The notes: a model not told the origin generated them from the sequence alone. DNA of 64,000 bases from Bradyrhizobium rifense (GCF_008123425.1 NZ_VSSS01000008.1:1-64000), one strand, 5' to 3'. Positions 36,705-47,340 are shown, counted from the stretch's first letter. Numbers and translations: made by a program.

Positions 36705-36766
36705 TTGGCGTCGCAGCGATACCTGCGAGGGCACTTAGCATCGTCTCCGATGACCAATCCTGCAAT

Positions 36767-37000
36767 CTATCGCTTCGGCGCATTTTTCCGCGTTCCGCTC
36801 GCCCACGGAACTCGTGTCGGCGTCGACAAGCCCCGCGATAGCCACGCATTCATGCGTTCAGCTGTATCAACCTGGCTCAGTTTCCTGACCAATACATCCC
36901 TTTCGGAACCAGTAGGCAGCTTCGCGACCTCTTGTTGCAGCCGCTCCTTTGCTACCGCTAGCTGGTCTTCAAAACGGTGTGGCTTTGATCGATGGCGCAT
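36767..37000 (-). CDS. Small charged hypothetical protein
   Basis: A 77-residue protein with an alpha-helical core (FEDQLAVAKERLQQEVAKL, ERDVLVRKLSQVDTAERMNAWL). It resembles the short hypotheticals of Bradyrhizobium that end in a WL(S/R)SPGLQPP-like tail, here WLSRGLSTPTR. Probably cytoplasmic, function unknown. It lies 14 bp from the next minus-strand gene and may be cotranscribed with it. Confidence 0.5.
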   Translation of the reverse strand: MRHRSKPHRFEDQLAVAKERLQQEVAKLPTGSERDVLVRKLSQVDTAERMNAWLSRGLSTPTRVPWASGTRKNAPKR

Positions 37001-37014
37001 GGCGGACGGGACCT

Positions 37015-37239
37015 TTACCGAGCACGACCGTCAGACGAGGGCCCGACGGTGCCCGCGAAAGACGGTGCGTTCCCTGTGATTTGCGCCTGCTTACGCAGGT
37101 CCGCCGCAACCTCACGAAGCTGCCGCGCCAGCCTGCCGTTGTAGATTCGCGCCTCATAATCCGTAGCCAGATCAGCAATCAAGGCCGATTCGGCCGCCTG
37201 GATCTCTATCTCATCGATCCGCTTCTGAATGTCCTGCAT
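37015..37239 (-). CDS. Small coiled-coil hypothetical protein
   Basis: A 74-residue protein beginning MQDIQKRIDEIEIQAAESAL, followed by LATDYEARIYNGRLARQLREVAADLRKQAQ. The heptad-like pattern suggests a short coiled coil. It belongs to a small conserved group in Bradyrhizobium of unknown role. Start at MQDIQ; an ATG four codons earlier is possible. Confidence 0.55.
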   Translation of the reverse strand: MQDIQKRIDEIEIQAAESALIADLATDYEARIYNGRLARQLREVAADLRKQAQITGNAPSFAGTVGPSSDGRAR

Positions 37240-37307
37240 GCAGCGCCTCAATTCGCTTTGACTTCACTGACTGGTAACTACTAAGAGTCCGACGCAGTCG
37301 GAAAGTC

Positions 37308-37322
37308 AGTACTTTTACGTAG
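37308..37322. promoter_or_regulatory. CGTA-N4-TACGTA-like motif, copy near kinase remnant
   Basis: AGTA-CTTT-TACGTAG: same spacing as the Crp/Fnr upstream motif with one change. It lies just before the histidine kinase remnant. Confidence 0.35.
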
Positions 37323-37339
37323 CTGCTGATTATCTTTCC

Positions 37340-37423
37340 TCTGGTCGCGGCACGCTGCGCTACGAGCCAAACGCCGGCGGCGGAACGATCTTCCGGTTTA
37401 CCTTGCCTTCTGCCAAAGCCGGC
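37340..37423 (+). pseudogene. Histidine kinase C-terminal remnant (FixL-like)
   Basis: About 28 codons read SGRGTLRYEPNAGGGTIFRF then TLPSAKAG. This is the last strand of an HATPase_c domain as found at the end of FixL-type kinases (EPNxGGGTxFRFTLP). Nothing of the rest of the kinase remains. The frame runs on without family sequence to a stop after 37490. Confidence 0.5.
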
Positions 37424-37451
37424 CGATGGTCGTTAAAAAGCGATTGGTCGG

Positions 37452-37465
37452 TTGACAACCGTCAA
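37452..37465. promoter_or_regulatory. Perfect FixK/FNR-like box upstream of 59-residue protein
   Basis: TTGAC-AACC-GTCAA; centre 74 bp before the ATG at 37533. The minus-strand coiled-coil gene, 213 bp away, is the less likely target. Confidence 0.65.
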
Positions 37466-37532
37466 CGCCCATTGAAGTCTCCTGGACTAAATTGAGCTCT
37501 CCTAGACTAAGCAGGAAATCCGGAGTGGGAAG

Positions 37533-37712
37533 ATGCTGATATTCGGTGAACCTCGCCAACTTGATGATGGACTGCCACGCAAAACCGAGGATGACATCCA
37601 GCAGGAGTTGCTTGGACCTCGTGGTGTTCCCGGCAAGCCATCGCCGGCAAAAATGACGCCGCAACGCGCGAAGAAGACGCCGACATATCTGGATCCACCG
37701 CACACGGCCTAG
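37533..37712 (+). CDS. 59-residue hypothetical protein
   Basis: A small basic protein (MLIFGEPRQLDDGLPRKTED ... PQRAKKTPTYLDPPHTA). GGAG lies 7 nt upstream of ATG, and a perfect box is 74 bp away, exactly the spacing of other regulon genes. No known family. The tail is proline- and lysine-rich, with no signal peptide. Confidence 0.5.
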   Translation: MLIFGEPRQLDDGLPRKTEDDIQQELLGPRGVPGKPSPAKMTPQRAKKTPTYLDPPHTA

Positions 37713-37845
37713 CGTTGGCGATTTGCGCTCCATCATTCAATTCCCGCAAATCTTGGCGATGGTCTCCAGGCCTGCCGCCTTGCCGTTTCCTTGCGAGTAC
37801 AATGGCCGACGCACGACGCCGGGTCCCGATCCAAGAGATAACACC

Positions 37846-38262
37846 ATGCAGAGACCTCTTTGTGCAGTCACCGTCACCCTTGCACTTCTTGGCAGCGCAG
37901 GTTTCGCCGCTGCCCAGAAGGCCGATACCGCCCGAGGTGATCTGACATCGAGTCAGCAACAAATAATTAGCCAGGGACTTGCGGCCTCGCCATCGCAGTC
38001 CGCGCCCGGCAGCACGCAACCGCAGGTCGGAAGCAAGCAGCCGGACTCGATGAATGCGCAAGCGCTTCCCAACAACGTCACCGATCAGGTGCCGGAGGTC
38101 ACGAGCCTTCTCTTTGTGAAGCTGCCCGACCGGATCGTGTTCATCAATCCCGACACGAAACTCGTGACCGAGAGTGCAGGGGAGCCTACGACCAGCGGCT
38201 CGAGCTGCGAGAACACCGTCCGTCGTTCAAGCTGTGGCACCGGCACCGCACCCCCATGCTAG
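37846..38262 (+). CDS. Exported hypothetical protein
   Basis: A 138-residue protein with a clear Sec signal peptide (MQRPLCAVTVTLALLGSAGFAAAQ, cleavage near residue 23). A Gln/Ser/Pro-rich linker follows, then a small domain (VPEVTSLLFVKLPDRIVFINPDTKLV) like the C-terminal DUF1236-type segment of rhizobial periplasmic proteins. The Cys-containing tail after LVTES looks unusual and may follow a late frameshift. Its stop overlaps the next ATG by 7 bp. Confidence 0.6.
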   Translation: MQRPLCAVTVTLALLGSAGFAAAQKADTARGDLTSSQQQIISQGLAASPSQSAPGSTQPQVGSKQPDSMNAQALPNNVTDQVPEVTSLLFVKLPDRIVFINPDTKLVTESAGEPTTSGSSCENTVRRSSCGTGTAPPC

Positions 38263-38717
38263 TAACGCGCAAACGCCTCTACGGAACTCGACGGAAGCCT
38301 CCCCAAGGAGGGCTTCCTTCGCCGTGGCTTGCTGCGGTTGCCGTTGTCCTCTGCTGTTTGCCGGGGCAATACTCGGCGGCGCAACCAGTCGGGCTGGTTA
38401 CGCTTGATGTCAACGAGGTCGCGAACGGCTATCCCGCGGAGACGCTGAAGTTGAAGACAATCGTCAACGACAAGAACGAGACGATCGGAAAGATCAACGA
38501 TTTCATTTTCAGCAAGGATGGACGTGTCTTTGCCGTGCTTTCTGTGGGCGACTTCATCGGCGCCGGACCCCGCCTGGTCGCCGTTCCCTTCAACAGTTTG
38601 AAGCTGGACGATTCGCGCGGCTTCATCGTGCTTCCGGGAGCAAATCGCGCGGCATTGGATAAACTGCCTGTTTACCTGTACAACGCGCAACCTCAGGCGT
38701 CCTCGTCCAAGCGCTGA
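38256..38717 (+). CDS. Exported PRC-barrel protein
   Basis: A 153-residue protein with an N-terminal signal (hydrophobic run WLAAVAVVLCCLPGQYSAAQ) and a PRC-barrel-like domain. That domain includes IVNDKNETIGKINDFIFSKDGRVFAVLSVGDFIGAG and RLVAVPFNSLKLDD. PRC barrels occur in periplasmic and membrane-associated adaptor proteins; a ligand is not known. A paralogue is at 46091. A hairpin (GGAAGCC...GGGCTTCC, about 38293-38317) lies in the codons before the signal's hydrophobic core, so the true start is slightly uncertain. Confidence 0.78.
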   Translation: MLVTRKRLYGTRRKPPQGGLPSPWLAAVAVVLCCLPGQYSAAQPVGLVTLDVNEVANGYPAETLKLKTIVNDKNETIGKINDFIFSKDGRVFAVLSVGDFIGAGPRLVAVPFNSLKLDDSRGFIVLPGANRAALDKLPVYLYNAQPQASSSKR

Positions 38718-38810
38718 TCACGGTCGCGCACCGATCAGTAGACGAGGCCCAGCGCTCCACGAGCACGCAGCGAAGCATCCGCCCACCGGGTCACGAAGGT
38801 TGAGCGAAAA

Positions 38811-38824
38811 TTGAGCGTTGTCAA
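38811..38824. promoter_or_regulatory. FixK/FNR-like box upstream of usp pseudogene
   Basis: TTGAG-CGTT-GTCAA, one change; 165 bp before the original usp ATG. Confidence 0.45.
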
Positions 38825-38982
38825 TGCGGGGCTCCGTTCTATTCGTAGTCTTGCATAATCGGCAGTATCCTCCTGCCGGTGCCCCTTCCCCGGGGTCTTG
38901 TCTTCTCCCCAGACTTCGGCCGCCGGCGAAATCCGAGCGGCCCTTCTTTTTCGGCGAGCTAGCGACGTCTTGCGAGCTCACT

Positions 38983-39794
38983 ATGATCAATCAAGGACAT
39001 CTTGGTTCGGTTGGATGGGACAGCAGGAGACTTCGCGCGGCTGGCCGCTGTCAGCCGGATCGCCGCAACTTTCGAAAGTCATATCACCGGGCTGCTATTC
39101 AACGTCTTGCCGGCGGCTATATCAGGTGTGGTCCAGGATGCAGGGTCCCGTGGACCGGCAAAACTGCTGCACGATGCAAGGAAGGCCGGCGACGCCGTCG
39201 AAGCAACGGTACTGCAGCGGCTGGAGTGGTTGCAGCAACCAACCTTCCTCCGGCGGTTCGATGTGGAAGGCGAACGCGACGCCGCCGATACTGCTTCGCT
39301 CCTGGCACGAGCCGGCGATACCTTCGTGGCGCTTCGCCCGAACGGCCAACCAAACGAACCGCGGGGTCTGATCGAAGAACTCCTCGACGGCGCGGGACGT
39401 CATCTGTTTCTGGTTCCGGAGGACAAGAAAACCATGGCGCCCCTCGATCATGTCGTGGTTGCCTGGAACGGAAGCCGGGAATCTGCGTGCGTTCTTGTCC
39501 GAATCCCTCCCCTATCTGCAGCGAGCGAGGAAAGTTTGGCTTCTCGTGGTGGAAAACGAACGTCCGGCCGAGACCGATGCGCTGAGGAGCAACGATGCCG
39601 CGCAGCATCTGCGGCATCACGGCATCAACGCGGTAAAGTATCGCGCGGTCGGAGTGGACGACGAAATTGCCGACATCGTGATCGAGGAATGCCGGCGGCT
39701 AGGCGCCGACCTTCTCGTGATGGGCAGCTATGGCCACTCGCGCCTGCACGAATTGTTGCCAGGCAGCACGACCTCACGACTCCTGCATCATTGA
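38983..39794 (+). pseudogene. Universal stress protein, two frame lesions
   Basis: The coding sequence is recognisable throughout: VRLDGTAGDFARLAAVSRIA ... [16 protein letters not shown] ... HVVVAWNGSRESA, then in another frame RAFLSESLPYLQRARKVWLL ... LLVMGSYGHSRLHELLPGS. Just after the original ATG there is a tandem ATCA duplication (ATG-ATCA-ATCA-AGGAC) that throws the start out of frame. Near 39482 a 2-bp CG deletion in GCGCGTGCG shifts the second half. It is a paralogue of the intact usp at 25786. Confidence 0.85.
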
Positions 39795-39843
39795 CCGGTA
39801 CCACTGGTCATCGCCCACTAGGACGATGCCGGATGGCTGCCGG

Positions 39844-39857
39844 TTGACGATCGTCAA
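39844..39857. promoter_or_regulatory. Perfect FixK/FNR-like box upstream of hsp20-lon
   Basis: TTGAC-GATC-GTCAA, palindromic through the spacer as well. Centre 78 bp before the hsp20 ATG. Confidence 0.75.
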
Positions 39858-39891
39858 GGTCACCTCTGGAGTTGCGTCATAGGCTCGACGG

Positions 39892-39927
39892 GCACGCGCA
39901 CGAGGATGAGCACGCGCACGAGGATGA
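39892..39927 (+). repeat. 18-bp tandem duplication carrying the hsp20 ribosome-binding site
   Basis: Two perfect copies of an 18-bp unit (GCACGCGCACGAGGATGA) end 1 bp before the hsp20 ATG. Each copy carries a GAGGATGA, so the ribosome-binding site is duplicated. If translated from further upstream it would encode HAHEDE repeats. Confidence 0.75.
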
Positions 39928-39928
39928 C

Positions 39929-40349
39929 ATGGCCGCAGTCGATCCAGGAACACTTATGTGGGCCGCTGCCTGCGAAATGATCGAGCGCGCCGAGCGCTTG
40001 CATCGTCAATTCTTCCAGCCGATCACCGCCATCGCTTCCGCAGCCCGTTGGGAGCCTCCAATTGATATCATTGCGACCGATTCCGAGGCTCGAATAACGG
40101 TCGCTCTTCCCGGTGTCGACCGCGACGACTTGAAAGTGACGATCGACGATGATGGCGTTTCGGTCGTTGGCCTTCGCCGTCAGGGCACGATTCCGCGCGA
40201 TGGCACCGCGGTCCGTCTCGAAATCCCTTACGGGAGGTTCGAGCGCCAGATTGCGTTTCCGACTACGGGCCTACGGTTCGGTCAATCGGAATACCGCAAC
40301 GGATGTCTCGCGCTCACCTTCTTCAAGCAATCGATGGAAGGACCGATTG

Positions 40350-40357
<8 letters not shown>
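39929..40357 (+). CDS. Hsp20/alpha-crystallin small heat-shock protein
   Basis: A 142-residue protein. N-terminal helices (WAAACEMIERAERLHRQFFQP) are followed by an alpha-crystallin domain: PPIDIIATDSEARITVALPGVDRDDLKVTI, VSVVGLRR, VRLEIPYGRFERQIAFP and CLALTFFK. It lacks the C-terminal IxI tail of classic sHsps. The start chosen has GAGGATGA just upstream; a frame from 39872 would add a His/Glu/Asp repeat and is less likely. The lon ATG lies inside its last codons, so the two are translationally coupled. Confidence 0.85.
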
Positions 40358-42785
<2,428 letters not shown>

Positions 42786-42911
42786 CCAGCATCTTCTGGA
42801 AGCAAACACCAGCCACGTCACCTCTTTATGGGCTCTGCCGGTGATGGATCATCGTGTGACAGCGTTCACCTAGTCCCGCGAGCTTTTCGAAGAGACTACC
42901 GAGGCAAGTCA

Positions 42912-42925
42912 ATGACGGGCGTCAA
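42912..42925. promoter_or_regulatory. FixK/FNR-like box upstream of hdeD
   Basis: ATGAC-GGGC-GTCAA, one change; centre 100 bp before the ATG. A CRP-like TGTGA-N6-TCACC is about 60 bp further upstream. Confidence 0.5.
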
Positions 42926-43018
42926 TGCATCCCTTGAGCGCATGGAATAGGACAATCAAGGTGCAGAGGCAGCAACACTTCAATTGATCGGAAACCAGGT
43001 TGCACTTGGGAGAATGTC

Positions 43019-43645
43019 ATGGCGAGCAGCACAGTTAATTCCGTTTTCGGTGCCGAAACCACCTCGGCGAGCGAGAATTTGGCGCAGAATTGGTGGCTGT
43101 TCCTGCTGCGAGGCATTTTGGGTATCCTTTTCGGCGTTGTTGCGCTGATCTTTCCCGGCCCAACGATGCTCTCCCTGGTACTCCTGTTCTCGGCATACAC
43201 ACTTGTCGATGGCGTGGCCGGCATCATCTCGGCCGTAAGGGCGATCCGGCGCAAGGAGGAGCGGTGGGGATGGCTGATCTTCGAAGGCGCTGTTAATATA
43301 GCCGTAGCCATCCTTGCCTTTCTGTGGCCCGGCATGACTGTTCTGGCCTTCGTGTTGCTTGTTGCCGCCTGGGCAATTGTCTCGGGCGCGCTGATGACGG
43401 CCGCTGCTTTCCGGCTGAACGTCAGCCACGGCAGATGGTGGCTCGTTCTGGGCGGATTGTTATCCGTCGGCTATGGAGCGCTTCTGGTCGCCACGCCGCT
43501 CATCGGGGCGATCGTGCTGACATGGTGGATGGGCGCCTATGCCATCGCATTTGGCGTCGCACTCGTCATCCTATCCTTCAAGCTCAAGCTGCGTCTCAGA
43601 CAGAACCAGCAGATCAACCGAACGGCTGCCCGAACGGCCGCCTAA
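43019..43645 (+). CDS. hdeD: HdeD-family membrane protein
   Basis: A 208-residue protein with six hydrophobic helices. WWLFLLRGILGILFGVVALIFPGPTMLSLVLLFSAY is the HdeD N-terminal pattern, and the second half repeats it (WWLVLGGLLSVGYGALLVATP). HdeD is linked to acid and general stress resistance in enterics; the molecular role is unclear. The C terminus is basic (KLKLRLRQNQQINR) and cytoplasmic. GGGAGA lies upstream of ATG. Confidence 0.85.
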   Translation: MASSTVNSVFGAETTSASENLAQNWWLFLLRGILGILFGVVALIFPGPTMLSLVLLFSAYTLVDGVAGIISAVRAIRRKEERWGWLIFEGAVNIAVAILAFLWPGMTVLAFVLLVAAWAIVSGALMTAAAFRLNVSHGRWWLVLGGLLSVGYGALLVATPLIGAIVLTWWMGAYAIAFGVALVILSFKLKLRLRQNQQINRTAARTAA

Positions 43646-43818
43646 TAGAAGCAGGCAATGGCATTGATGTAAGAATAGTGGATCGCCTCAGCGCGGTCGC
43701 GCAACTCCGGCCGCGTTCCTCACAGTTGCGAAACCGATCGGGGCGGGTTGCCTCTTGCTGGATATCCGGGTGCAAGGCATGACGAACTGGGGCCATTGCG
43801 ACAGGCAGGCAGTCCGAT

Positions 43819-44000
43819 TACAACGACGAGGTTGCGGACGCAGCACGGCGGATCACGAGTCTCAGTCCGCGCGAGCGGCAGGTGCTTGACGGCTTCATGG
43901 ACGGTCACTCCAACAAGGCGCGCGTGTGCAATCTCGGCCTCGGCGACGACGGTCGAAGTTCACCGCGCGTATGATGGACCGGCTTGGCATGCGCTAGCTC
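43819..44000 (+). pseudogene. FixJ-type response regulator, HTH remnant
   Basis: ITSLSPRERQVLDGFMDGHSNK matches the start of a LuxR/FixJ DNA-binding domain. The next pieces are in other frames: TTVEVHRA, then MMDRLGMR followed by TAG, which correspond to RTVEVHRARMMDRLGVR. So at least two frameshifts and a stop have destroyed it. The receiver domain is not visible. It overlaps the 3' end of the Crp/Fnr gene on the opposite strand. Confidence 0.7.
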
Positions 44001-44715
44001 GCGCAAGCCCTTCTTTTGAGGATAGAGCTAGGCCCCTGCTCCCTGGTTCGCCAATATGGTCTTCCAGCGCAGCGCGGTTCAGGATTTTGACTGTACGCTT
44101 GCCCGCCAGCCTAATGGCACCCCGCTGCTGCAGGTTGGTGAAGGAGCGACATACCGTCTCGACCGAAACCGCAAGGTAGTCAGCGATATCGTAGCGCGAG
44201 ACGGGCAGCACAACCTGTCCATCTTCGCCCGAGGAACGACCGTCGAGTGAAAGGAGAAAGGAACCGACCTTCTCGAGTGCGGTGACGCCCCCAACAATCA
44301 TCAACTGGGCCTGGGATCTGCCTAACGCCCGGAAGGCTACGTCGCGGAGCTCGCGCGCAAACTTCGGATCACGCTCGGCCAGCTGTTCGATCCCCTCGCC
44401 GGAATAGCTGGCAAACGCAGTCTCGTCCACAATCGCTTCGATGGTGACCTCGTCCCCGTCGCCTCTCACAAAGAAGAAGTCTCGGGGCAGCATCAGATCA
44501 AGGATTTGCCGCCGTCCGTCGGTCCGGAGCGCGCACCTGCGAGCCGCCCCGGAGATGACGCAATACCAGTGACCGGCAGAACTCTCACTTCGTGGAACTT
44601 TCTGACCACGATTGCAAAGCACAATCTTGGCGAATGCATCTAGTTGCTTCAACGAATGGGCCTGCTCCGAAAGAATCCGCCGATAGTAGTCTGCCGCATG
44701 CGCGCTTGCTTTCAT
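43960..44715 (-). CDS. Crp/Fnr-family regulator, copy 1
   Basis: A 251-residue protein with an N-terminal beta-roll (IVLCNRGQKVPRSES ... HWYCVISGAARRCALRTDGRRQILDLMLPRDFF), a dimer helix and a C-terminal winged helix. The wing domain contains RYDIADYLAVSVETVCRSFTNLQQRGAIRL. The recognition helix has Glu-Thr-Val-Cys-Arg: FNR's Glu and Arg are kept and Ser is Cys. There is no N-terminal Fe-S cysteine cluster, so it resembles FixK/NnrR rather than FNR. The start is the ATG after GGGGTAAAATC; the upstream extension is not conserved. It is a paralogue of 54329-55090, and the CGTA-N4-TACGTA motif is 94 bp upstream. Confidence 0.88.
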   Translation of the reverse strand: MKASAHAADYYRRILSEQAHSLKQLDAFAKIVLCNRGQKVPRSESSAGHWYCVISGAARRCALRTDGRRQILDLMLPRDFFFVRGDGDEVTIEAIVDETAFASYSGEGIEQLAERDPKFARELRDVAFRALGRSQAQLMIVGGVTALEKVGSFLLSLDGRSSGEDGQVVLPVSRYDIADYLAVSVETVCRSFTNLQQRGAIRLAGKRTVKILNRAALEDHIGEPGSRGLALSSKEGLARASACQAGPSYAR

Positions 44716-44808
44716 GATTTTACCCCTGTTTCGAAGGTCGCCGGCACTATCTGGTCCCATAAGTGTTCCAGGATGCCCACGTTCCACAGGTTCGCGGGAT
44801 TTGCGTAT

Positions 44809-44823
44809 CGTAAAATTACGTAA
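44809..44823. promoter_or_regulatory. CGTA-N4-TACGTAA motif upstream of crp copy 1
   Basis: CGTA-AAAT-TACGTAA, 94 bp from the start codon. It agrees at 13 of 15 positions with the motif before the second Crp/Fnr gene. Sequence type resembles reported FixJ-family sites, which is inference. Confidence 0.55.
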
Positions 44824-44888
44824 CGCCGGCCGGCTCTGCGCCACGCCGCTCCGTCTGCAGCCATGGTGAAGATTTGTACGCCGCACAA

Positions 44889-44902
44889 TTGACGGCAATC
44901 AA
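44889..44902. promoter_or_regulatory. FixK/FNR-like box between crp copy 1 and peroxiredoxin wreck
   Basis: TTGAC-GGCA-ATCAA; centre 80 bp before the peroxiredoxin ATG at 44976, the normal target spacing, and 180 bp from crp. Confidence 0.6.
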
Positions 44903-44975
44903 CGAAGCAAGCGGCTCATTCTTCTTGAACGGTATCGATTCAATTCGGACCGCGACTCGCGCACGAGGGAAGACG

Positions 44976-45425
44976 ATGTCATCCATCCTGACTGCCGGTA
45001 TCGTCGCGCCGAACTTCACGCTGCGTATCACCCCCGACCAAGCCTGTCATTCTGGCGTTTTATCCAGCTGACTGGAGTCCAGTCTGCGGTGATCAGGTGA
45101 CGCTATATAACGAGTTGCTTTCCGAATTTCACAAATACAACGCGGAGATACTCGGAATTTCGGTCGACGGCGTTTGGCGCCACCCGGCCTTCGCCCGTGA
45201 CCGGCATTTACATTTCCCCCTGCTCGCTGACTTCGAACCCAAAGGCGCGGTCCAGGACGAATAGCGCACGCTCGCAAACGCCTTCGCTATCGCGATAGGC
45301 GCCGAATTTCTTTGCTACCGGCCAGGGAACGATCGCATGGAGCTATTGCTCACCGGTTGCGGTCAATCCCGGCGCAGATGGGATTCTCGACGCTCTCGAA
45401 CAACTCTCCAACCAGGCAGACGCAC
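44976..45425 (+). pseudogene. Peroxiredoxin (AhpC/TSA), frameshifted
   Basis: MSSILTAGIVAPNFTLRITPDQ starts well, with GAGGGA upstream. Then a small deletion shifts the frame. The next frame reads VILAFYPADWSPVCGDQVTLYNELL ... ILGISVDGVWRHPAFARDRHLHFPLLADFEPKGAVQDE and meets TAG at about 45262. A third frame shows IAWSYCSPVAVNPGADGILDALEQL. The peroxidatic Cys (PVCGDQ) is present, but the gene cannot make a full enzyme. Family function is peroxide reduction. A box sits 80 bp upstream. Confidence 0.85.
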
Positions 45426-45966
45426 ATGGTCAACTTGAAAACGCCGATCAACAAATGTGACCATATCCGGGGACCGGCACACGCTGGGGGCAAGTCTCGT
45501 GGAGTACGGCGATTATCAATGCCCATTTTGCGCTTCGGCGTGTGCCGTCGTCGACCAACCGGAACCGTATTTCGAAGGACAAATACGATTTGTCTTCCGC
45601 CATTTTCCGCTAGCCGAAGTGCATCCCTATGCCGAGGTCGCGGCCGAAAGCGCCGAATTTGCCGGTGCGGCGGGCGTCTTCTGGGAAATGCATGAGGCGC
45701 TGTTTCGAAGCCAAGCTATTCTGAGTGTTCCGACGATCATGCGAATTGCCGAGAAGCTTAGGCTTTCCGAGACGATGATGCGCCATGCTCTCGAAACGGG
45801 ACAGTTCAGAAGCAACGTACGGAACGACTTCATGGGCGGTGTACGCAGTGGCGTAAACGGCACACCGACCTTTTTCATCAATGGTGTCCGTCATGAAGGT
45901 CCGTTTGACTTCGCGTCCCTGGCGTCGGCAATTCAAATCCGCCTTACAGCCGATAGCCATGCTTGA
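45426..45966 (+). pseudogene. DsbA-like thiol oxidoreductase, one frameshift near the start
   Basis: From ATG the frame reads MVNLKTPINKCDHIRGPAHAG, then shifts in a G5 run at about 45484-45490. With one G fewer it continues ASLVEYGDYQCPFCASACAVV ... FVFRHFPLAEVHPYAEVAAESAE ... SGVNGTPTFFINGVRHEGPFDF. The CPFC active site and cis-Pro loop (GVNGTPTFFI) are intact. A downstream start at 45457 in the shifted frame could still yield a 169-residue protein containing the whole catalytic domain, so the lesion may be silent or an assembly error. It is cytoplasmic as read, with no signal peptide. Confidence 0.75.
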
Positions 45967-46017
45967 TAGACCAACTGGTCGGCGTCGGACGTGTCGAGCG
46001 ATTAGCGGCCCACCACA

Positions 46018-46031
46018 TTGACAACGATCAT
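46018..46031. promoter_or_regulatory. FixK/FNR-like box upstream of PRC-barrel gene
   Basis: TTGAC-AACG-ATCAT; centre 66 bp before the ATG. Confidence 0.55.
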
Positions 46032-46090
46032 CGCCACTGCCGGGATTGAGGGTTTAATTCTGCAACCACGATCAACCCCAGGAGATACCC

Positions 46091-46576
46091 ATGATTGCAT
46101 TCAACAGACTTGGAGCCTCTCTTGACTCTGACACCCGCACGGCATCGCCGCACTCCCCCAGTCGCGCATTGCGAGCGCACAGGACTGCTCCCGACTGGAT
46201 GATTTGGTTTGCGCTCGCGTCGATCACGGCATTCACTACCACTACTACTCCGGCACTTCCGCAAGCCGGCGTAAGTCTCGTCAAGGTCGACTTCTCGGTT
46301 GTGGCCAATGGTTACCGCATGAGCAAGCTGCTCGGCAGCAACGTTATCAACGACAAGAACGAAAAGATCGGAACCCTCGATGATGTCATCGCGGACAAGA
46401 AGCAGGTGAACTTTGCCGTGCTGCAGGTCGGCGGGTTCCTCGGCGTGGGCGGCCGCCTGATAGTGGTGCCCTATGAGAGCCTCGCCATCGATGACAACGG
46501 ACAAAAGATCACCCTACCCGGCGCATCAAAGGAAGAATTGAAGAAGCTGACGGAATACCATTATAAATCGTCCTAG
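46091..46576 (+). CDS. PRC-barrel domain protein, membrane-anchored or exported
   Basis: A 161-residue protein. A basic/polar N-terminal stretch (about 35 residues) precedes a hydrophobic segment (WMIWFALASITAFTTTTTPAL) and a PRC-barrel domain (NVINDKNEKIGTLDDVIADKKQVNFAVLQVGGFLGVGGRLIVVPYESL). It is a paralogue of 38256. A GGAG lies 6-10 nt before ATG. The next gene begins 21 bp after it, so they probably form an operon under the box at 46018. Confidence 0.8.
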   Translation: MIAFNRLGASLDSDTRTASPHSPSRALRAHRTAPDWMIWFALASITAFTTTTTPALPQAGVSLVKVDFSVVANGYRMSKLLGSNVINDKNEKIGTLDDVIADKKQVNFAVLQVGGFLGVGGRLIVVPYESLAIDDNGQKITLPGASKEELKKLTEYHYKSS

Positions 46577-46597
46577 TCGGACTGGAGCGCGCGTCCG

Positions 46598-47248
46598 ATG
46601 TCCGGACCTTCCGATGTGCTTGATCGGCTCCGTACACGAGAGGTGACGGGCGTCTTCCATTCCCGGAGAGCGCTCGACACCGCGGCGCAGGATTTGTTGT
46701 CCTCGGGATTTGACCGGGCCGACATCGACGTCAGCGCCTCGCCCGACGAACAGCAACGGCGTCTGAACTACCAGGCTATTCCGGCTGCCGACCTTGCCGA
46801 CATACCGGCGGCGGCGCGGAGGCCCTACGTAGGCGGAGACGATCGGCTTGGCCTCGAAGTCGTCACGGCCAGCGTGGTCGGCTGCGTTGTCGCCCTTGTT
46901 ATGGCGTTCTATCTCGTATCGCGCGAAATGACGCCACCGAGCGTTATCCTCGTCTCTGTCCTCGGCGGGATCGTCGCGGCCGCTGTTGCGATACGTCCGC
47001 TGCGACGGGTGATGCAGCGTGACCGGGTTCGCGGATTGGAACCTGCTGCCGAATGGGACGGGTTGCTGATCTGGGTACGGGTTCAGTCCCCGGAGAAGGA
47101 AGCGTTGGCACAGGAAATCCTGCTTCGCCACGGCGGAGAAGCAGTCCACATCCACGAAATCGATATCGCCAAGACGGCCGACGATCTCCCGCTTCACTCG
47201 CTGCGGCCCGATCCGTGGTTAGGGAACGAACCGCTGGGGCGGCCATAG
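46598..47248 (+). CDS. Two-helix membrane protein of unknown function
   Basis: A 216-residue protein. An N-terminal ~80-residue domain (REVTGVFHSRRALDTAAQDLLSSGFDRADIDVSA) resembles the 'general stress protein 17M'-type fold in hydrophobic pattern. Two adjacent membrane helices follow (VTASVVGCVVALVMAFYLV, SVILVSVLGGIVAAAVAI). A C-terminal soluble part (LLIWVRVQSPEKEALAQEILLRHGGEAVHIHEID) looks like a small ferredoxin-like fold. It is cotranscribed with the PRC-barrel gene. Function unknown. Confidence 0.7.
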   Translation: MSGPSDVLDRLRTREVTGVFHSRRALDTAAQDLLSSGFDRADIDVSASPDEQQRRLNYQAIPAADLADIPAAARRPYVGGDDRLGLEVVTASVVGCVVALVMAFYLVSREMTPPSVILVSVLGGIVAAAVAIRPLRRVMQRDRVRGLEPAAEWDGLLIWVRVQSPEKEALAQEILLRHGGEAVHIHEIDIAKTADDLPLHSLRPDPWLGNEPLGRP

Positions 47249-47326
47249 TTCATCGTTCATTGGAGCCAGCATTGCGCAGCACTCTCGGGAAACGGCTTCA
47301 TCGACCGCACAAACCTTGTGAGGAAG

Positions 47327-47340
47327 TTGATGATCGTCAT
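47327..47340. promoter_or_regulatory. FixK/FNR-like box upstream of BON gene
   Basis: TTGAT-GATC-GTCAT; centre 101 bp before the BON ATG. It is the only box upstream of the long plus-strand run to 52863. Confidence 0.5.
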
